Positions 44,479 through 53,182 of a stretch of DNA of 64,000 nucleotides are shown here, one piece after another. The stretch's first letter is position 1. Each line of letters opens with the position of its first letter. This stretch comes from Verrucomicrobium sp. BvORR106 (lineage in GTDB: Bacteria > Verrucomicrobiota > Verrucomicrobiia > Verrucomicrobiales > Verrucomicrobiaceae): NCBI RefSeq assembly GCF_000739655.1, contig NZ_BATR01000098.1, forward strand, positions 18,100 to 82,099. Reading direction: 5' to 3'. Position numbers and translations under genes: made by a program. The notes beneath the pieces were generated by a model. It was given only the letters and a program-made list of their open reading frames with translations. It did not search any database and was not told the DNA's origin.

Positions 44479-47400
44479 TCATTCATTCCGGCGGTGCTGG
44501 AACTGGCGGCTCTGCACCAGGGTGAGGACCGCAGCAGAGAACTTGCCACCGGACTTTTTCATTTCCTCCTGCATGGAAGCGAGGAGTGGCTTGTCCGAGG
44601 GCAGGACGTTACGCCCTAGGGCGTAGCCCACCAGCTTGCGGCAAAAGACGGCGCTGAACTCGTCTTCACGGGAACTGAGATATTCTCTCAAACCGGCAAG
44701 TCCCTTGAAGGATGCGCCACCTTTGATCTGGGCGGAGTCATCGATGGCCTGGCCGCCGTCGTCCTGGGTGCGGAGTCGGCCGATGGCGTCAAAGCCTTCC
44801 AGGGCGAATCCCAACGGATCGATCTTGTCATGGCAGGAGGCACAGGCTTTGTCAGCGCGGTGAGCCTCCAGCCGCTGACGCAGCGTGGTGGCCTTGGCCG
44901 CACTGTCGTCGAGCTGCGGCACATCCGGCGGCGGCGGTGGGGTAGGGGCACCCAGCACGGCATGCAGAAGCCAGTCACCGCGCAGCACTGGACTGGTGCG
45001 TTGGGGGTAGGAGGTCTTCGTGAGAATGCTGCCCATGCCGAGGATGCCTCCCCGTTGGTGCTGGCCCACGGCGACTTTCTTAAACTCACCGCCTGTCACA
45101 CCGGGCACGCCGTAGTGCTTGGCCAGGCGCTCATTGAGGAACGTGTAGTCTGCGAGGATAATTTCCTTTACCGGGCGGTCTTCACGGATCACGTAGGCGA
45201 AGAATTCAGTGGTCTCCCGATACAGGTCGGCCCTCAACTCCGGAGTGAATTCCGGGAATTTGTTTCCGTCCACAGTGCTGTGCTTGGAGAAGCCGTTGAA
45301 GGACAGCCACTGGCCGGCGAACTCCTCAGCGAGGGCACGGGCACGGGGATCGCGCAGAAGTCGTTGCACCTCGGTAGTGATCGTTTCTTTCCTGGACAGG
45401 CTGCCATCCATGGCCGTCTGGGTGAGACGCGTGTCCGGCACGGAGGACCACAGGAAATAACTGAGCCGGGTGGCCAGTTCCCAGGGTTTCAAGGGATGTT
45501 CGCCGGGCTCATTGGCCTCCTCCATCTTGAACACGAAGTCCGGGGAGATGAAGATCCTCACCAGCACCTCGCGGGCGGCGGATTCGCGATCCAGATCACG
45601 AGCGCGGGCGTCAGCATAGAGCTGGCTGAGTTGTTGCTTGTCTGCGTCCGTCAGGGGGCGACGCCAGGCTCTCTTGGCAAAGTGCAGCAGGTGTCCACGC
45701 AGATTTTCATCCCACTCGTTCAGATCCTTGGGATTGGGCTTGAGGGAGCGTACCAATCGCCAGTCGGTCAGCATGCGCGTCATGCGGTCCTTCTCCTGGG
45801 GAGGGATCAATGAGGCGAGCTGGACATCGCTCAAGTAGTACACGCCGGGTCCTTTGCCGCCGCGTTGGAAGTTGCGAGAGACTTCCTCCATACGGCGCAG
45901 GTATTCGTCTGGGAAGGCGGTCTTCATCCTGCTGAAGTCCACCATCGTGTTTCGCGCGGCTTCAGTCTGGCGTTTCCAGAGCGTGAGCACGCCCGGCAAG
46001 ATCTTCTGCGGGTCGGGGGCGTTCCCCACCACAGCAGTCCATTGGATGGTGGCGAAGTCGCTGTCCGGGCCTTCCAGCACAAGGCGACCTTTGCCACGGA
46101 AGAGGGTGGCGTCGTCAGGCAGGGGAAGGGGGATCACCTTTGGGGCCTGCACCACGAGGGTGTCGGCATTGACTTCTGGGCCCAGAGGATTCTTGCCAAA
46201 CTGGGCAAGCGCTTTCTCGGCGGTGCTGATGCGTTGGTTCAAGGTAACAGCATCTGCCCCCGGAGCTTGCAAGGCCTTGCGATCCATCTCCATCTGGCGG
46301 CGCAGCCACACGAGATAGGGCTCCGTCTTCTTGCCGCGGGTCAACATGAGTTCGGTGAAATGCACCCAGTCTCCGCGATTGCCATCGCCCAAGTCCCCGG
46401 CGACGAGCTTCACTTCCATGTGCCCGGTCACTTCACGGACGAAGCCATAGGGACGCAAGCCGTCGGCATCCTGTTGCATGCGTTGCACACCTGTGCCGGG
46501 GCGCTTGGGGTCCCACCATGAGCGACGTTCTGCCTGAATGGCGAGGATCTTTTCGCGGACCACTGCGGGCACCTCTTTGGGCTTGGCCGCATCAGGTCCG
46601 GGCAATTCTTTCCAGGCGTTGCGCGTGATGTCCAGGAACCGGGAGTTGCTCTTGTCATTGTTGAGCATGGTCCACCAGTTCTCCAGGAAGGCGGGAAAAA
46701 GCCCGGCTTCCTTGGCCAGTACTTCCAGAGACGTGGCCCCGGTCTGCTCGCGATGCTTGAACTTCCAGCTGGCGAGCATGTAGTCGCCTTCGCGCATGTC
46801 GTCCCCATCCTTGGGAAGGTAGGGGGCTGCCATCTTCTGATACCAGACGTAGAGGCTCTGCTCTGCTTGATCGCGAATTTGCTCCGGCCCGCGAAGGCCG
46901 ACACGCTGGGTCTGAAAGCTGATGCCACGGCCGGGCAGGATGCTGGCGTGGTCGGCCAGTTGGCGGGCTGCGGAGAGGTACTTGTCGAGCTGCTGGGGGC
47001 TGACGAAGAGCACATCACCCACGTTCGAGAAGCCTTCGCCGCCACCACCGTCGGGCAGGAACTCCTTGGCGAGTTTGTAGTCCTGGCCCGTGAGGTCGCG
47101 AACCGTGTTGTCATACTCCGCATTGGTAAGACGACGGATCGTCACCACGCCGGGATCTCCGGCGTTGGCCAGGGCTGCCGCTTCGAGAGAATGATTGAGC
47201 CAGGCTGTCAGGCGGGCTTTTTCTTCAGGGGACGGCTGGGGATCATCTTCTGGCGGCATCTCGGCCGCGTGCATGGAGTCCTTGACCTTCTTCCAGAACT
47301 CAAACTCCGAGCCCACTTTGGGATCGGCATCCAGGGTTTTGAGATTCACGCCACCCTTGGTCTTCTTGCCGCCATGGCAGTCATAGCAGTACTGCGTGAA

Positions 47401-47583
47401 GAGAGGGCGGATGTCCTTTTCCCAATTGGCTGTGGCGGACGGTTCAGCGGCTCCAGCCAGCCCGAGGGGACTGGCGCTGGCACCCAGCACTGCCAGCGCC
47501 ATCGAGAGACGCGGGCGGAGCCGGGAAGAGGATTTGGAGTGGGGAGCGGTGGCGCGGAGCGGATTCCAGGACGGAGCAATCAT
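44479..47583 (-). CDS. large secreted cytochrome c-like protein (DUF1587/1592/1588/1585 architecture)
   Basis: 1034 residues. Signal region with hydrophobic stretch (MALAVLGASASPLGLAGAA). An N-terminal planctomycete-type cytochrome domain has one haem c site, C66-x2-C69-H70 (CYDCHGGKKT). Further on, the domains typical of this family are visible (RRLTNAEYDNTVRDLTG; FAKRAWRRPLTDADKQQLS; ATRLSYFLWSSVPD; HQRGGILGMGSILT). A second CxxCH site, CASCH, lies at C914-H918. It precedes the DUF1552 gene in a two-gene unit. Function unknown; electron transfer or polymer oxidation has been proposed. Confidence 0.9.
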   Translation of the reverse strand: MIAPSWNPLRATAPHSKSSSRLRPRLSMALAVLGASASPLGLAGAAEPSATANWEKDIRPLFTQYCYDCHGGKKTKGGVNLKTLDADPKVGSEFEFWKKVKDSMHAAEMPPEDDPQPSPEEKARLTAWLNHSLEAAALANAGDPGVVTIRRLTNAEYDNTVRDLTGQDYKLAKEFLPDGGGGEGFSNVGDVLFVSPQQLDKYLSAARQLADHASILPGRGISFQTQRVGLRGPEQIRDQAEQSLYVWYQKMAAPYLPKDGDDMREGDYMLASWKFKHREQTGATSLEVLAKEAGLFPAFLENWWTMLNNDKSNSRFLDITRNAWKELPGPDAAKPKEVPAVVREKILAIQAERRSWWDPKRPGTGVQRMQQDADGLRPYGFVREVTGHMEVKLVAGDLGDGNRGDWVHFTELMLTRGKKTEPYLVWLRRQMEMDRKALQAPGADAVTLNQRISTAEKALAQFGKNPLGPEVNADTLVVQAPKVIPLPLPDDATLFRGKGRLVLEGPDSDFATIQWTAVVGNAPDPQKILPGVLTLWKRQTEAARNTMVDFSRMKTAFPDEYLRRMEEVSRNFQRGGKGPGVYYLSDVQLASLIPPQEKDRMTRMLTDWRLVRSLKPNPKDLNEWDENLRGHLLHFAKRAWRRPLTDADKQQLSQLYADARARDLDRESAAREVLVRIFISPDFVFKMEEANEPGEHPLKPWELATRLSYFLWSSVPDTRLTQTAMDGSLSRKETITTEVQRLLRDPRARALAEEFAGQWLSFNGFSKHSTVDGNKFPEFTPELRADLYRETTEFFAYVIREDRPVKEIILADYTFLNERLAKHYGVPGVTGGEFKKVAVGQHQRGGILGMGSILTKTSYPQRTSPVLRGDWLLHAVLGAPTPPPPPDVPQLDDSAAKATTLRQRLEAHRADKACASCHDKIDPLGFALEGFDAIGRLRTQDDGGQAIDDSAQIKGGASFKGLAGLREYLSSREDEFSAVFCRKLVGYALGRNVLPSDKPLLASMQEEMKKSGGKFSAAVLTLVQSRQFQHRRNE

Positions 47584-47889
47584 TGGGGGCGAGTCATCTG
47601 AACGTCCTGCCGCATTTGGGGGAACACGGGAAGACGAGGAGGGCAGTCAGACCAGGGCGGGATCAGTGAGGAAGCGCTGCTGAATGCGGTGGAAGAATAC
47701 GTAGGGAGGGTGGGGGTGTTTCAGGGGTTATGTTTCGATTTGAAAGTAATTAAGCGGCGAGTGGAGCGGTCCCATAGAAAGGACAAATTCGGCCGATTTT
47801 GGACGGGAATTGTGAGGGATGGGACGGTGCGCTGGGAATTCTTACCTGCGGACATCTGGAGAGGCAGGATGGACGTGCATGCGCGCGGC
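47584..47889. other. intergenic region upstream of the DUF1592-type gene
   Basis: No protein-like frame on either strand. It probably holds the promoter of the minus-strand gene at 47583 and leads into the repeat array that starts at 47890. Confidence 0.35.
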
Positions 47890-48303
47890 GCCTGAGCCGG
47901 TTGGCACAACCGGACTACTCCCGCCGCCGCCTCAGGGGCAGTCCGACGGTCCCCGTCGGGATGGGAGCGGAGGGGGCGTACGGACAAAGGCCGGAAGACG
48001 ATCCTGGCGATCAGAGGGTTCGCGGAGGTGAGTCACGCGTCTCCTCCGTTGCCTGAGCCGGTTGGGACAACCGGACTATTCCCGACGTTGCCCTAGGGGT
48101 AGTCCGACGGTCTCCGTCGGCTCAGTCGCTGGAAAGGACGTACGGACAAAGGCAGGAAGACGATCCTGGCGGTCAGTGGGTTCGCGGAGGTGAGGCACTC
48201 GTCTCCTCCGCCGCCTGAGCCGGTTGGGACAACCGGACTACTCCCGACGCCGCCTCAGGGGTAGTCCGACGGTCTCCGTCGGGATGGGAGCGGAGGGGGC
48301 GTC
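47890..48303. repeat. REP-like tandem array, 2.6 copies of a 161-162-bp unit
   Basis: Units start at 47890, 48051 and 48213, each with GCCTGAGCCGGTTGG; the third stops near 48303. Every unit contains two 7-3-7 hairpins: CCGGTTG/CAACCGG and CCGACGG/CCGTCGG. GGACTAC after the first pairs with GTAGTCC before the second, and outer CCTGAG pairs with CTCAGG in copies 1 and 3, so each unit can form a branched structure. Copies 1 and 3 match best; copy 2 differs after the second hairpin. It is non-coding and has no associated transposase here. Confidence 0.9.
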
Positions 48304-48401
48304 GGAAATATGTCGAGGGCGTACTGACCACTCAGCACGCCCTCTGTCGTCTTTTGCCCCAGAAGAACTGCGCCGCTGGATGATGGGCTGTTGGCGCGAT
48401 G

Positions 48402-50591
48402 CTAGGCACTCATCCCATCCATTGCACCCCACGGCTCAAGGCTCTCCAGCTTCTTGCTCTGGAGCGCCGCGTAGATGTCAGGCAGGTCGAATTGCTTCAA
48501 CACGCCTGGAAGCAGCGTGGCGTAGGGCCACTTGTAGTCCTCCGTCGTGGCGATGACCTCGTAGGAGGCCAATGCGTTTTTCAAAGTGACCTGGGTGACC
48601 GCAGGGGAGAGAAGGGCGGCGAAAGCAGCCGCGAGCGCGCCCCAGCCGCGTCCGGCGAGATGAATCTCCTGGTGGCCCTGGGCTTTCAACCAGGTGACGA
48701 CGCGGAGGAGGTCGCCGACCTTCTGACCCAGATAAGGACGGTCCAGCATGATGGCATGGGCGGCGAGGAAATAATCGCTGCCGTAGGGTTTGAGGAATTG
48801 ATCTGCGCCGCAGGTGTCCGGCTGAGACTCGCCGATACCTCGCACATCACAGGCATACACGGCGGCGTCAGCGGCGGCACCCACCAGTTCGGCCACGAGA
48901 GGCTCGGAGCGGAGTTCGGCATCCGCGGAGCGGTGGGCCACATAGAGAATGGCCCGAGTGCCGCCCTGAGGGGGACGCGAGACTAGTGAGGCGTCGTGGA
49001 GCCGGGTGACGAGCGCCTGGATGCCGGGCTCGGTTTCCACCGCGTAGGTGCTGCTGCCTTTGGCGGGATACTTGCGGCCGCTGGAGGGGCGGAGGATGCG
49101 GTAGTCGGGCACGGTGGTACTCAGAGCTTCTGCATGGAGCCTGAGTGTGCTCTTGACCGCCTCCACCAGTTTGGAGCCGGTCAGGCGGGGGCGTTGGGTG
49201 GCGAGTTGTTTGGCGGATTCGGCCGTGAGCGAAGCGACGGTTCGAGGCTTTAACTCGCTGATTTGCCCACTGGCGGTGCACCAGAGTGTCTCGTCCTTTT
49301 CGATCACCAGATCGGGCTCCGACGTGGCTTGGGACACTCCTGTCACCTTGTTGAAGAAGCGGTACATGGCCTCGCGGTTCTCCTTGGAGTAGCCATGATA
49401 GTCCGAGCCGATGTGGAGCTGGATGTTCTCCGGCTTACCCAGCAGCGTGTAGAGCTGCTTGAGGCGTTCATAAGCCTCCATGCTGCCCCGCACGTCGAAG
49501 AAGTCCTTCTCCTGCGCCACGATGACCACGGGTTTGGGGGCCATGGCAGCGAGGAAATCACTATGGTCCAGGCCGAGGGCGAGCACTGCAGGCGGACACT
49601 GCTCGGTATCGGCAGGCAGTTCGTTTTCTGCGTTGCGGCGGAAAGTGGTGACGAAGCAGGCAGGCGCGGCCATGGTGAAGCGCGGATCGAGCCCGCAGAT
49701 CCACGTTGTCTGCGTGCCGCCGCCGGAGTTGCCTGTGAGGCCGATGTGCTTGGGATCAACTTCAGGGCGGGTGAGCAGGTAGTCCAGAGCGCGAATGCCA
49801 TCCCAGGCAAACCAGGCACCGAGGAACTCTCCCACCAGTGTCTGTTGATTGCCTGACTGGATGTGCTCGCTCACACCCGGGCTGAACCGGGACTTCAACG
49901 TGCCCTCAGCGAGATACTGAAAGCGTTCCCCCTGACCGATGGGATCGATGATGAAACAGACATAGCCAAGGCGGGCGAGTCCTTGGGCGAAGCTCTGGTA
50001 GGCGTCCGCTGCTTTGCCATTGAGGGAGTGGCCACACACACCGATGACGCCGGGCATCTGCCCAGTGCGGCCCACAGGCACATAGAGATTCCCCGTGACG
50101 AGAAGGCCAGGGCGGCTCTCGAAGATGATGTGCTCAATCTTGTAGCCGTCGCGTTCCACCGTGCGGGTGACCCGGGCGTTGAGGGGAGTCTTTTCAGGCT
50201 CGGGGCCGAAGCTGGTGCGAATGCGCTCACGAACAGACGTGACATAGCCTTCAGCATCGGCCTGCGTTTTGAGGGCGGCCCGCTTTGCGTTTTGTTGGGT
50301 TTCGACCGTGCGCACCTGGTTCACCAGCCACTCCTGCATCATGCGGGGGAAGCGATTGAGTGGTGCCAGAGCGGGTGCGGCCACGGTGGTGGTGGCGGGA
50401 ACGGCAGCGGGGGATGTCGCCGCAGGTGCTGCGGCAAGGATGCGAGCGCCCGGCGCAGTGGTCAAGAAGGCAGGGGCAAAAGGCAGGCCGACGAGGCCGA
50501 GACCCGCACGACGCAGGAATTCACGTCGCGGAGAATCCGGGGTGGCTTCAGGGGTCGAGTCGGCGAGGGAGCGGGAAGGGGAATCGGCCAT
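48402..50591 (-). CDS. exported acetylxylan-esterase-like alpha/beta hydrolase
   Basis: 729 residues. Tat-type signal (SPRREFLRRAGLGLVGLP) near residues 20-37. The first half is a full alpha/beta hydrolase: GVCGHSL for the oxyanion side and the nucleophile S289 in GLTGNSGGGTQ, with HIGSDYHGYSK as likely catalytic histidine. The second half (after ~440) has a further hydrolase-like fold with CDVRGIGES and HLAGRGWGALAAAF, where the expected serine is missing (GRGWG), so it is probably not catalytic. It likely removes acetyl or similar groups from polysaccharides. Confidence 0.85.
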   Translation of the reverse strand: MADSPSRSLADSTPEATPDSPRREFLRRAGLGLVGLPFAPAFLTTAPGARILAAAPAATSPAAVPATTTVAAPALAPLNRFPRMMQEWLVNQVRTVETQQNAKRAALKTQADAEGYVTSVRERIRTSFGPEPEKTPLNARVTRTVERDGYKIEHIIFESRPGLLVTGNLYVPVGRTGQMPGVIGVCGHSLNGKAADAYQSFAQGLARLGYVCFIIDPIGQGERFQYLAEGTLKSRFSPGVSEHIQSGNQQTLVGEFLGAWFAWDGIRALDYLLTRPEVDPKHIGLTGNSGGGTQTTWICGLDPRFTMAAPACFVTTFRRNAENELPADTEQCPPAVLALGLDHSDFLAAMAPKPVVIVAQEKDFFDVRGSMEAYERLKQLYTLLGKPENIQLHIGSDYHGYSKENREAMYRFFNKVTGVSQATSEPDLVIEKDETLWCTASGQISELKPRTVASLTAESAKQLATQRPRLTGSKLVEAVKSTLRLHAEALSTTVPDYRILRPSSGRKYPAKGSSTYAVETEPGIQALVTRLHDASLVSRPPQGGTRAILYVAHRSADAELRSEPLVAELVGAAADAAVYACDVRGIGESQPDTCGADQFLKPYGSDYFLAAHAIMLDRPYLGQKVGDLLRVVTWLKAQGHQEIHLAGRGWGALAAAFAALLSPAVTQVTLKNALASYEVIATTEDYKWPYATLLPGVLKQFDLPDIYAALQSKKLESLEPWGAMDGMSA

Positions 50592-50889
50592 GGAGCGAAA
50601 AATTGGAATTGAGGAAATGCGGTGATCTCAGAAATCTGGCTGCACAGGAACTTCGTGTGCGATGCGAATGCACCAGTACCGGGAGGATGAACATGATCTA
50701 TCCTGTTGAGTCCGAACCGGGCAGAGATGGGTGAGAATTGGGTATAAAAGTACTGGGAGAGGGATAGGGAAAAAGGGAAGGGGGAGAAGGGTTTAGTGAT
50801 GGTTGTGGAATGGCAGGGGTGTGTGACGGAGGGCTTACGGAGGTGGCTGGTAAGGAACGAGCTGTTTGAGACAAAACGGTCAACACCTG

Positions 50890-50932
50890 GATGCGAAGCA
50901 TCTTTAGGAGTGCGGCAAGAATTGCCGCTTTC
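50890..50932 (+). repeat. REP-like element, copy A
   Basis: A hairpin GATGC-GAA-GCATC, then TTTAGGAGT, then GCGGCAA-GAA-TTGCCGC and TTTC. The second hairpin and flanks match copy B on the opposite strand with compensatory stem changes. Confidence 0.7.
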
Positions 50933-51028
50933 GGGAGTCCTGTGTCGGGCGGATGCGATATTGTGGGAGCGGTGGCGATGATGGGCGCTGCTGGGGGGCA
51001 AAGGGTAAGAGGAAATCACATGGGCTGC

Positions 51029-51073
51029 GAAAGCGGTGATTCTCACCGCAGTCCCAAAGCGGCTGCGCCGCCA
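51029..51073 (-). repeat. REP-like element, copy B (inverted)
   Basis: On the minus strand: GGCGGC-GCA-GCCGC, TTTGGGACT, then GCGGTGA-GAA-TCACCGC and TTTC. Compared with copy A, two stem bases differ on each arm but remain paired. Confidence 0.7.
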
Positions 51074-51130
51074 GGTGGAGGAGGTGATGAGATTGGAGCA
51101 GACAAAACTGCTTGCGACGTTGGATGAACA

Positions 51131-51167
51131 CAAAAAAGGCGTGGGGGTCATTTGACCGCCCACGCCT
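51131..51167 (-). terminator. intrinsic terminator of the SGNH hydrolase gene
   Basis: On the minus strand AGGCGTGGG pairs with CCCACGCCT, extended inward by GGTCA/TGACC with one bulge, and is followed by six T. It lies 23 bases after the stop. Confidence 0.9.
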
Positions 51168-51190
51168 GAGTGAGTGTGTGAACTTGCGGC

Positions 51191-52156
51191 TTACTTCGCT
51201 GCGGCGGCTTTCACGGCTGTGGTCTCGATGCCTCTGGCGGCCACGGCCTTGTGCGCGACCTCTTGCAGATAGCGGGCGTCTTCCGCGCTCAGGCCTTTGG
51301 GGACGTAGGTGTTGCCCACACAGCTTTGCTTGAAGAGAACTTCAAAGAAGCAGCACCCTCCCAGATATTCGCCTGCGATGTTGGCGTGATGTCCGTCCAT
51401 GCCGAGGGTGGTCTTGCCATCCTTGCCTTTTTTCCACTGCCAGCCCATGTGGAGGGAGTGTTTCTGATTGGGCAGTTCACCCTGTTTGGCAGTCTTGGGA
51501 TTGAAGGTGGTGTCTGGCTGGAAGCGCCATTGGGGATCATTGTCGGCGATGTGAAAGGCATCGCCGGTAGGGATGATGCGCAGGCCGCCCAGTTCCTTGG
51601 CAATGGTATTGTAGGCGCTGGTCAGTCCTTCATACATGGCTTCCTGGGTGGCAGGCTCACCGGGTTTCTCGGCGGGCTTGGTGAAGCGCGGGTCATCCAC
51701 CCGGTAGGCCCAGGTCTGGTGAACGACGATCTCAGACTTGGGTGCGTATTTCTTGATGTAGTCGCGCAGCTCGGTGGCGGAGGGCCGGTAGTTGGCGATG
51801 TCATGGCTCTTGATGCTGGCCATCTGGATGGTGATGACATCCCAAGGTTCCGCAGCGAGGGATTCCTTGAGGCCGCGCTTGCTGGTGTAGCAGCCTTTGG
51901 GGTCAGCAGGATTGGCTTCGTGCAGCTTGGCTTTGTCCAGATGGACCTGCATGCTGGCACCTCCGATCACCAGCGGCGTATGGATCAATGTCTTGCCAGC
52001 GGCCTTGGCCAGACCGGGCAGATGCTTGGTGGCGTTCGCGGAAAAACTATTTCCCACGGTGAGAAGCCGGACGGTGGTGGGTGCGGCCTCCTCTGCGGAG
52101 AGCAGAGGTGCGTAGAGCGTGAGCAGCGGGAGTGCGAGGAGGGTGCGACGGAGCAT
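51191..52156 (-). CDS. secreted SGNH-hydrolase-like protein (DUF4886 type)
   Basis: 321 residues with a signal peptide (MLRRTLLALPLLTLYAPLLS). SGNH-type blocks: LLTVGNSFSANA with the serine of GNS, VIGGASMQVH for the glycine, and DGHHANIAGEYLGG for the final Asp-x-x-His. This looks like DUF4886, a group of periplasmic esterase-like proteins. It may deacetylate sugars. A terminator follows it. Upstream lies the alpha/beta hydrolase at 52201 on the same strand. Confidence 0.82.
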   Translation of the reverse strand: MLRRTLLALPLLTLYAPLLSAEEAAPTTVRLLTVGNSFSANATKHLPGLAKAAGKTLIHTPLVIGGASMQVHLDKAKLHEANPADPKGCYTSKRGLKESLAAEPWDVITIQMASIKSHDIANYRPSATELRDYIKKYAPKSEIVVHQTWAYRVDDPRFTKPAEKPGEPATQEAMYEGLTSAYNTIAKELGGLRIIPTGDAFHIADNDPQWRFQPDTTFNPKTAKQGELPNQKHSLHMGWQWKKGKDGKTTLGMDGHHANIAGEYLGGCCFFEVLFKQSCVGNTYVPKGLSAEDARYLQEVAHKAVAARGIETTAVKAAAAK

Positions 52157-52160
52157 GTGG

Positions 52161-52200
52161 GGTGGTAAAAGGTGAGAGGTAAATGGTAAGAGGTGAGAAG
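52161..52200. repeat. TTACCATTTACC-type repeat, copy 2
   Basis: GGTGGTAAAAGGTGAGAGG followed by TAAATGGTAAGAGGTGAG. It starts next to the stop codon of the minus-strand gene at 52201 and fills almost all of the gap to the next gene. Related to 40651-40688 in the opposite orientation. Confidence 0.6.
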
Positions 52201-53070
52201 TTACTTCAATTGCTCTCTGATGAACTTGATCATCATGGCGCGGCCGGTGTCGTCGGCGTCTGCCATGCGGTTGCCCACGCCGCCGTGGTCGTGGCCATCC
52301 ACCTGCTGGATCTGGAAGCTCTTGCAGCCTGCGGAAGTGAGGGCCTCGGCGAAGAAGCGGTTTTCCTCGGCACGCATGGCCATGTCTTTCTCCGCATAAA
52401 GGATGAGCATCGGCGGGATGTCCTTGCGGACGTGATGGAGCGGAGCGGCTTCATCCACGATCATGGTGCCCTTTTCAATGCCGCGTTCCGCGCGGACGGC
52501 AGCGTGGGTGATCATCTGACCGGCCACGGGGATGTAGCCGCGAATGTCTTCCGGCTTCAAATTGTGCCTGCCCAGATAGCGTGCATCCAGCGCCAGCATG
52601 GTGGTGAGGTAACCGCCCGCGGAATGTCCCGCGACGAAGACTCTCTTCGGATCGCCGCCATGGGCAGCAGCGTTTTTCAGCACCCAGGCGACTGCTGCCG
52701 CGGCGTCTTCAAGGTAGGCGGGGTAGGTGGCCTTGGGGCTCAGACGGTAGTTCACGGAGGCCACCAGAAAACCGTCCTGGGCGAGGCGGGCTGCTACGGC
52801 GGCAGTGTCCTTGCTGCCCTTGTCTCCACCGGTGATGCCGCCGCCATGGAACCAGACGATCACCGGGAGCGGTTCCTTGGAGCCGGCGGGGGCATAGAGA
52901 TCCAGCTTGCAACGGGTAGTTTCATAGTCCGTGAGGCCGGTGGTGCTCTCCTTGTAGGGGAGGTTGAGCTGGGGCGTCAAGGCAGGCTCATCCGCAGAAA
53001 TGCAGGTGGCACCAGCGAGCAGCAGGCCGATGAGGGCGGCTGCGAAGGGGAGGCGGGAGGAGGGACGCAT
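52201..53070 (-). CDS. secreted alpha/beta hydrolase (esterase/lipase type)
   Basis: 289 residues from ATG 53070 (MRPSSRLPFAAALIGLLLAG, signal peptide). The frame stays open to 53658, but that part overlaps the next gene and lacks protein character. Motifs: VIVWFHGGGITGG (oxyanion hole), FVAGHSAGGYLT (nucleophile serine) and VDGHDHGGVGN (His). It belongs to the HGGG/GHSAGG esterases found in carbohydrate or ferulate de-esterification. Substrate unknown. Confidence 0.9.
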   Translation of the reverse strand: MRPSSRLPFAAALIGLLLAGATCISADEPALTPQLNLPYKESTTGLTDYETTRCKLDLYAPAGSKEPLPVIVWFHGGGITGGDKGSKDTAAVAARLAQDGFLVASVNYRLSPKATYPAYLEDAAAAVAWVLKNAAAHGGDPKRVFVAGHSAGGYLTTMLALDARYLGRHNLKPEDIRGYIPVAGQMITHAAVRAERGIEKGTMIVDEAAPLHHVRKDIPPMLILYAEKDMAMRAEENRFFAEALTSAGCKSFQIQQVDGHDHGGVGNRMADADDTGRAMMIKFIREQLK

Positions 53071-53182
53071 GGCGGACGATGAACCGCCCTGTGCCGCGAT
53101 GGAGCAGGGCGGGTTAAGGAGACGCGCAGGAGGGGGGCGAAATTTCGCCAAATATGGAGATGTCTCTTTGCCGCTGTTCGCC

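Larger units (their letters stand above)
50592..51190. other. intergenic region with REP-like elements
   Basis: About 600 bases with no convincing gene. Low-complexity purine-rich DNA (50745-50795) is followed by two inverted hairpin elements (50890-50932 and 51029-51073) and a terminator for the downstream minus-strand gene. Confidence 0.5.

Noticed and set aside
47890..48303. CRISPR array
   Set aside because: The units are 161-162 bp, fewer than three, with diverged non-spacer interiors and no cas genes; hairpin content fits REP-like elements.
50462..51163. 233-codon minus-strand frame upstream of the esterase
   Set aside because: It overlaps the esterase start in another frame and crosses two hairpin repeats; its Ser/Pro/His/Thr-rich translation is not protein-like.
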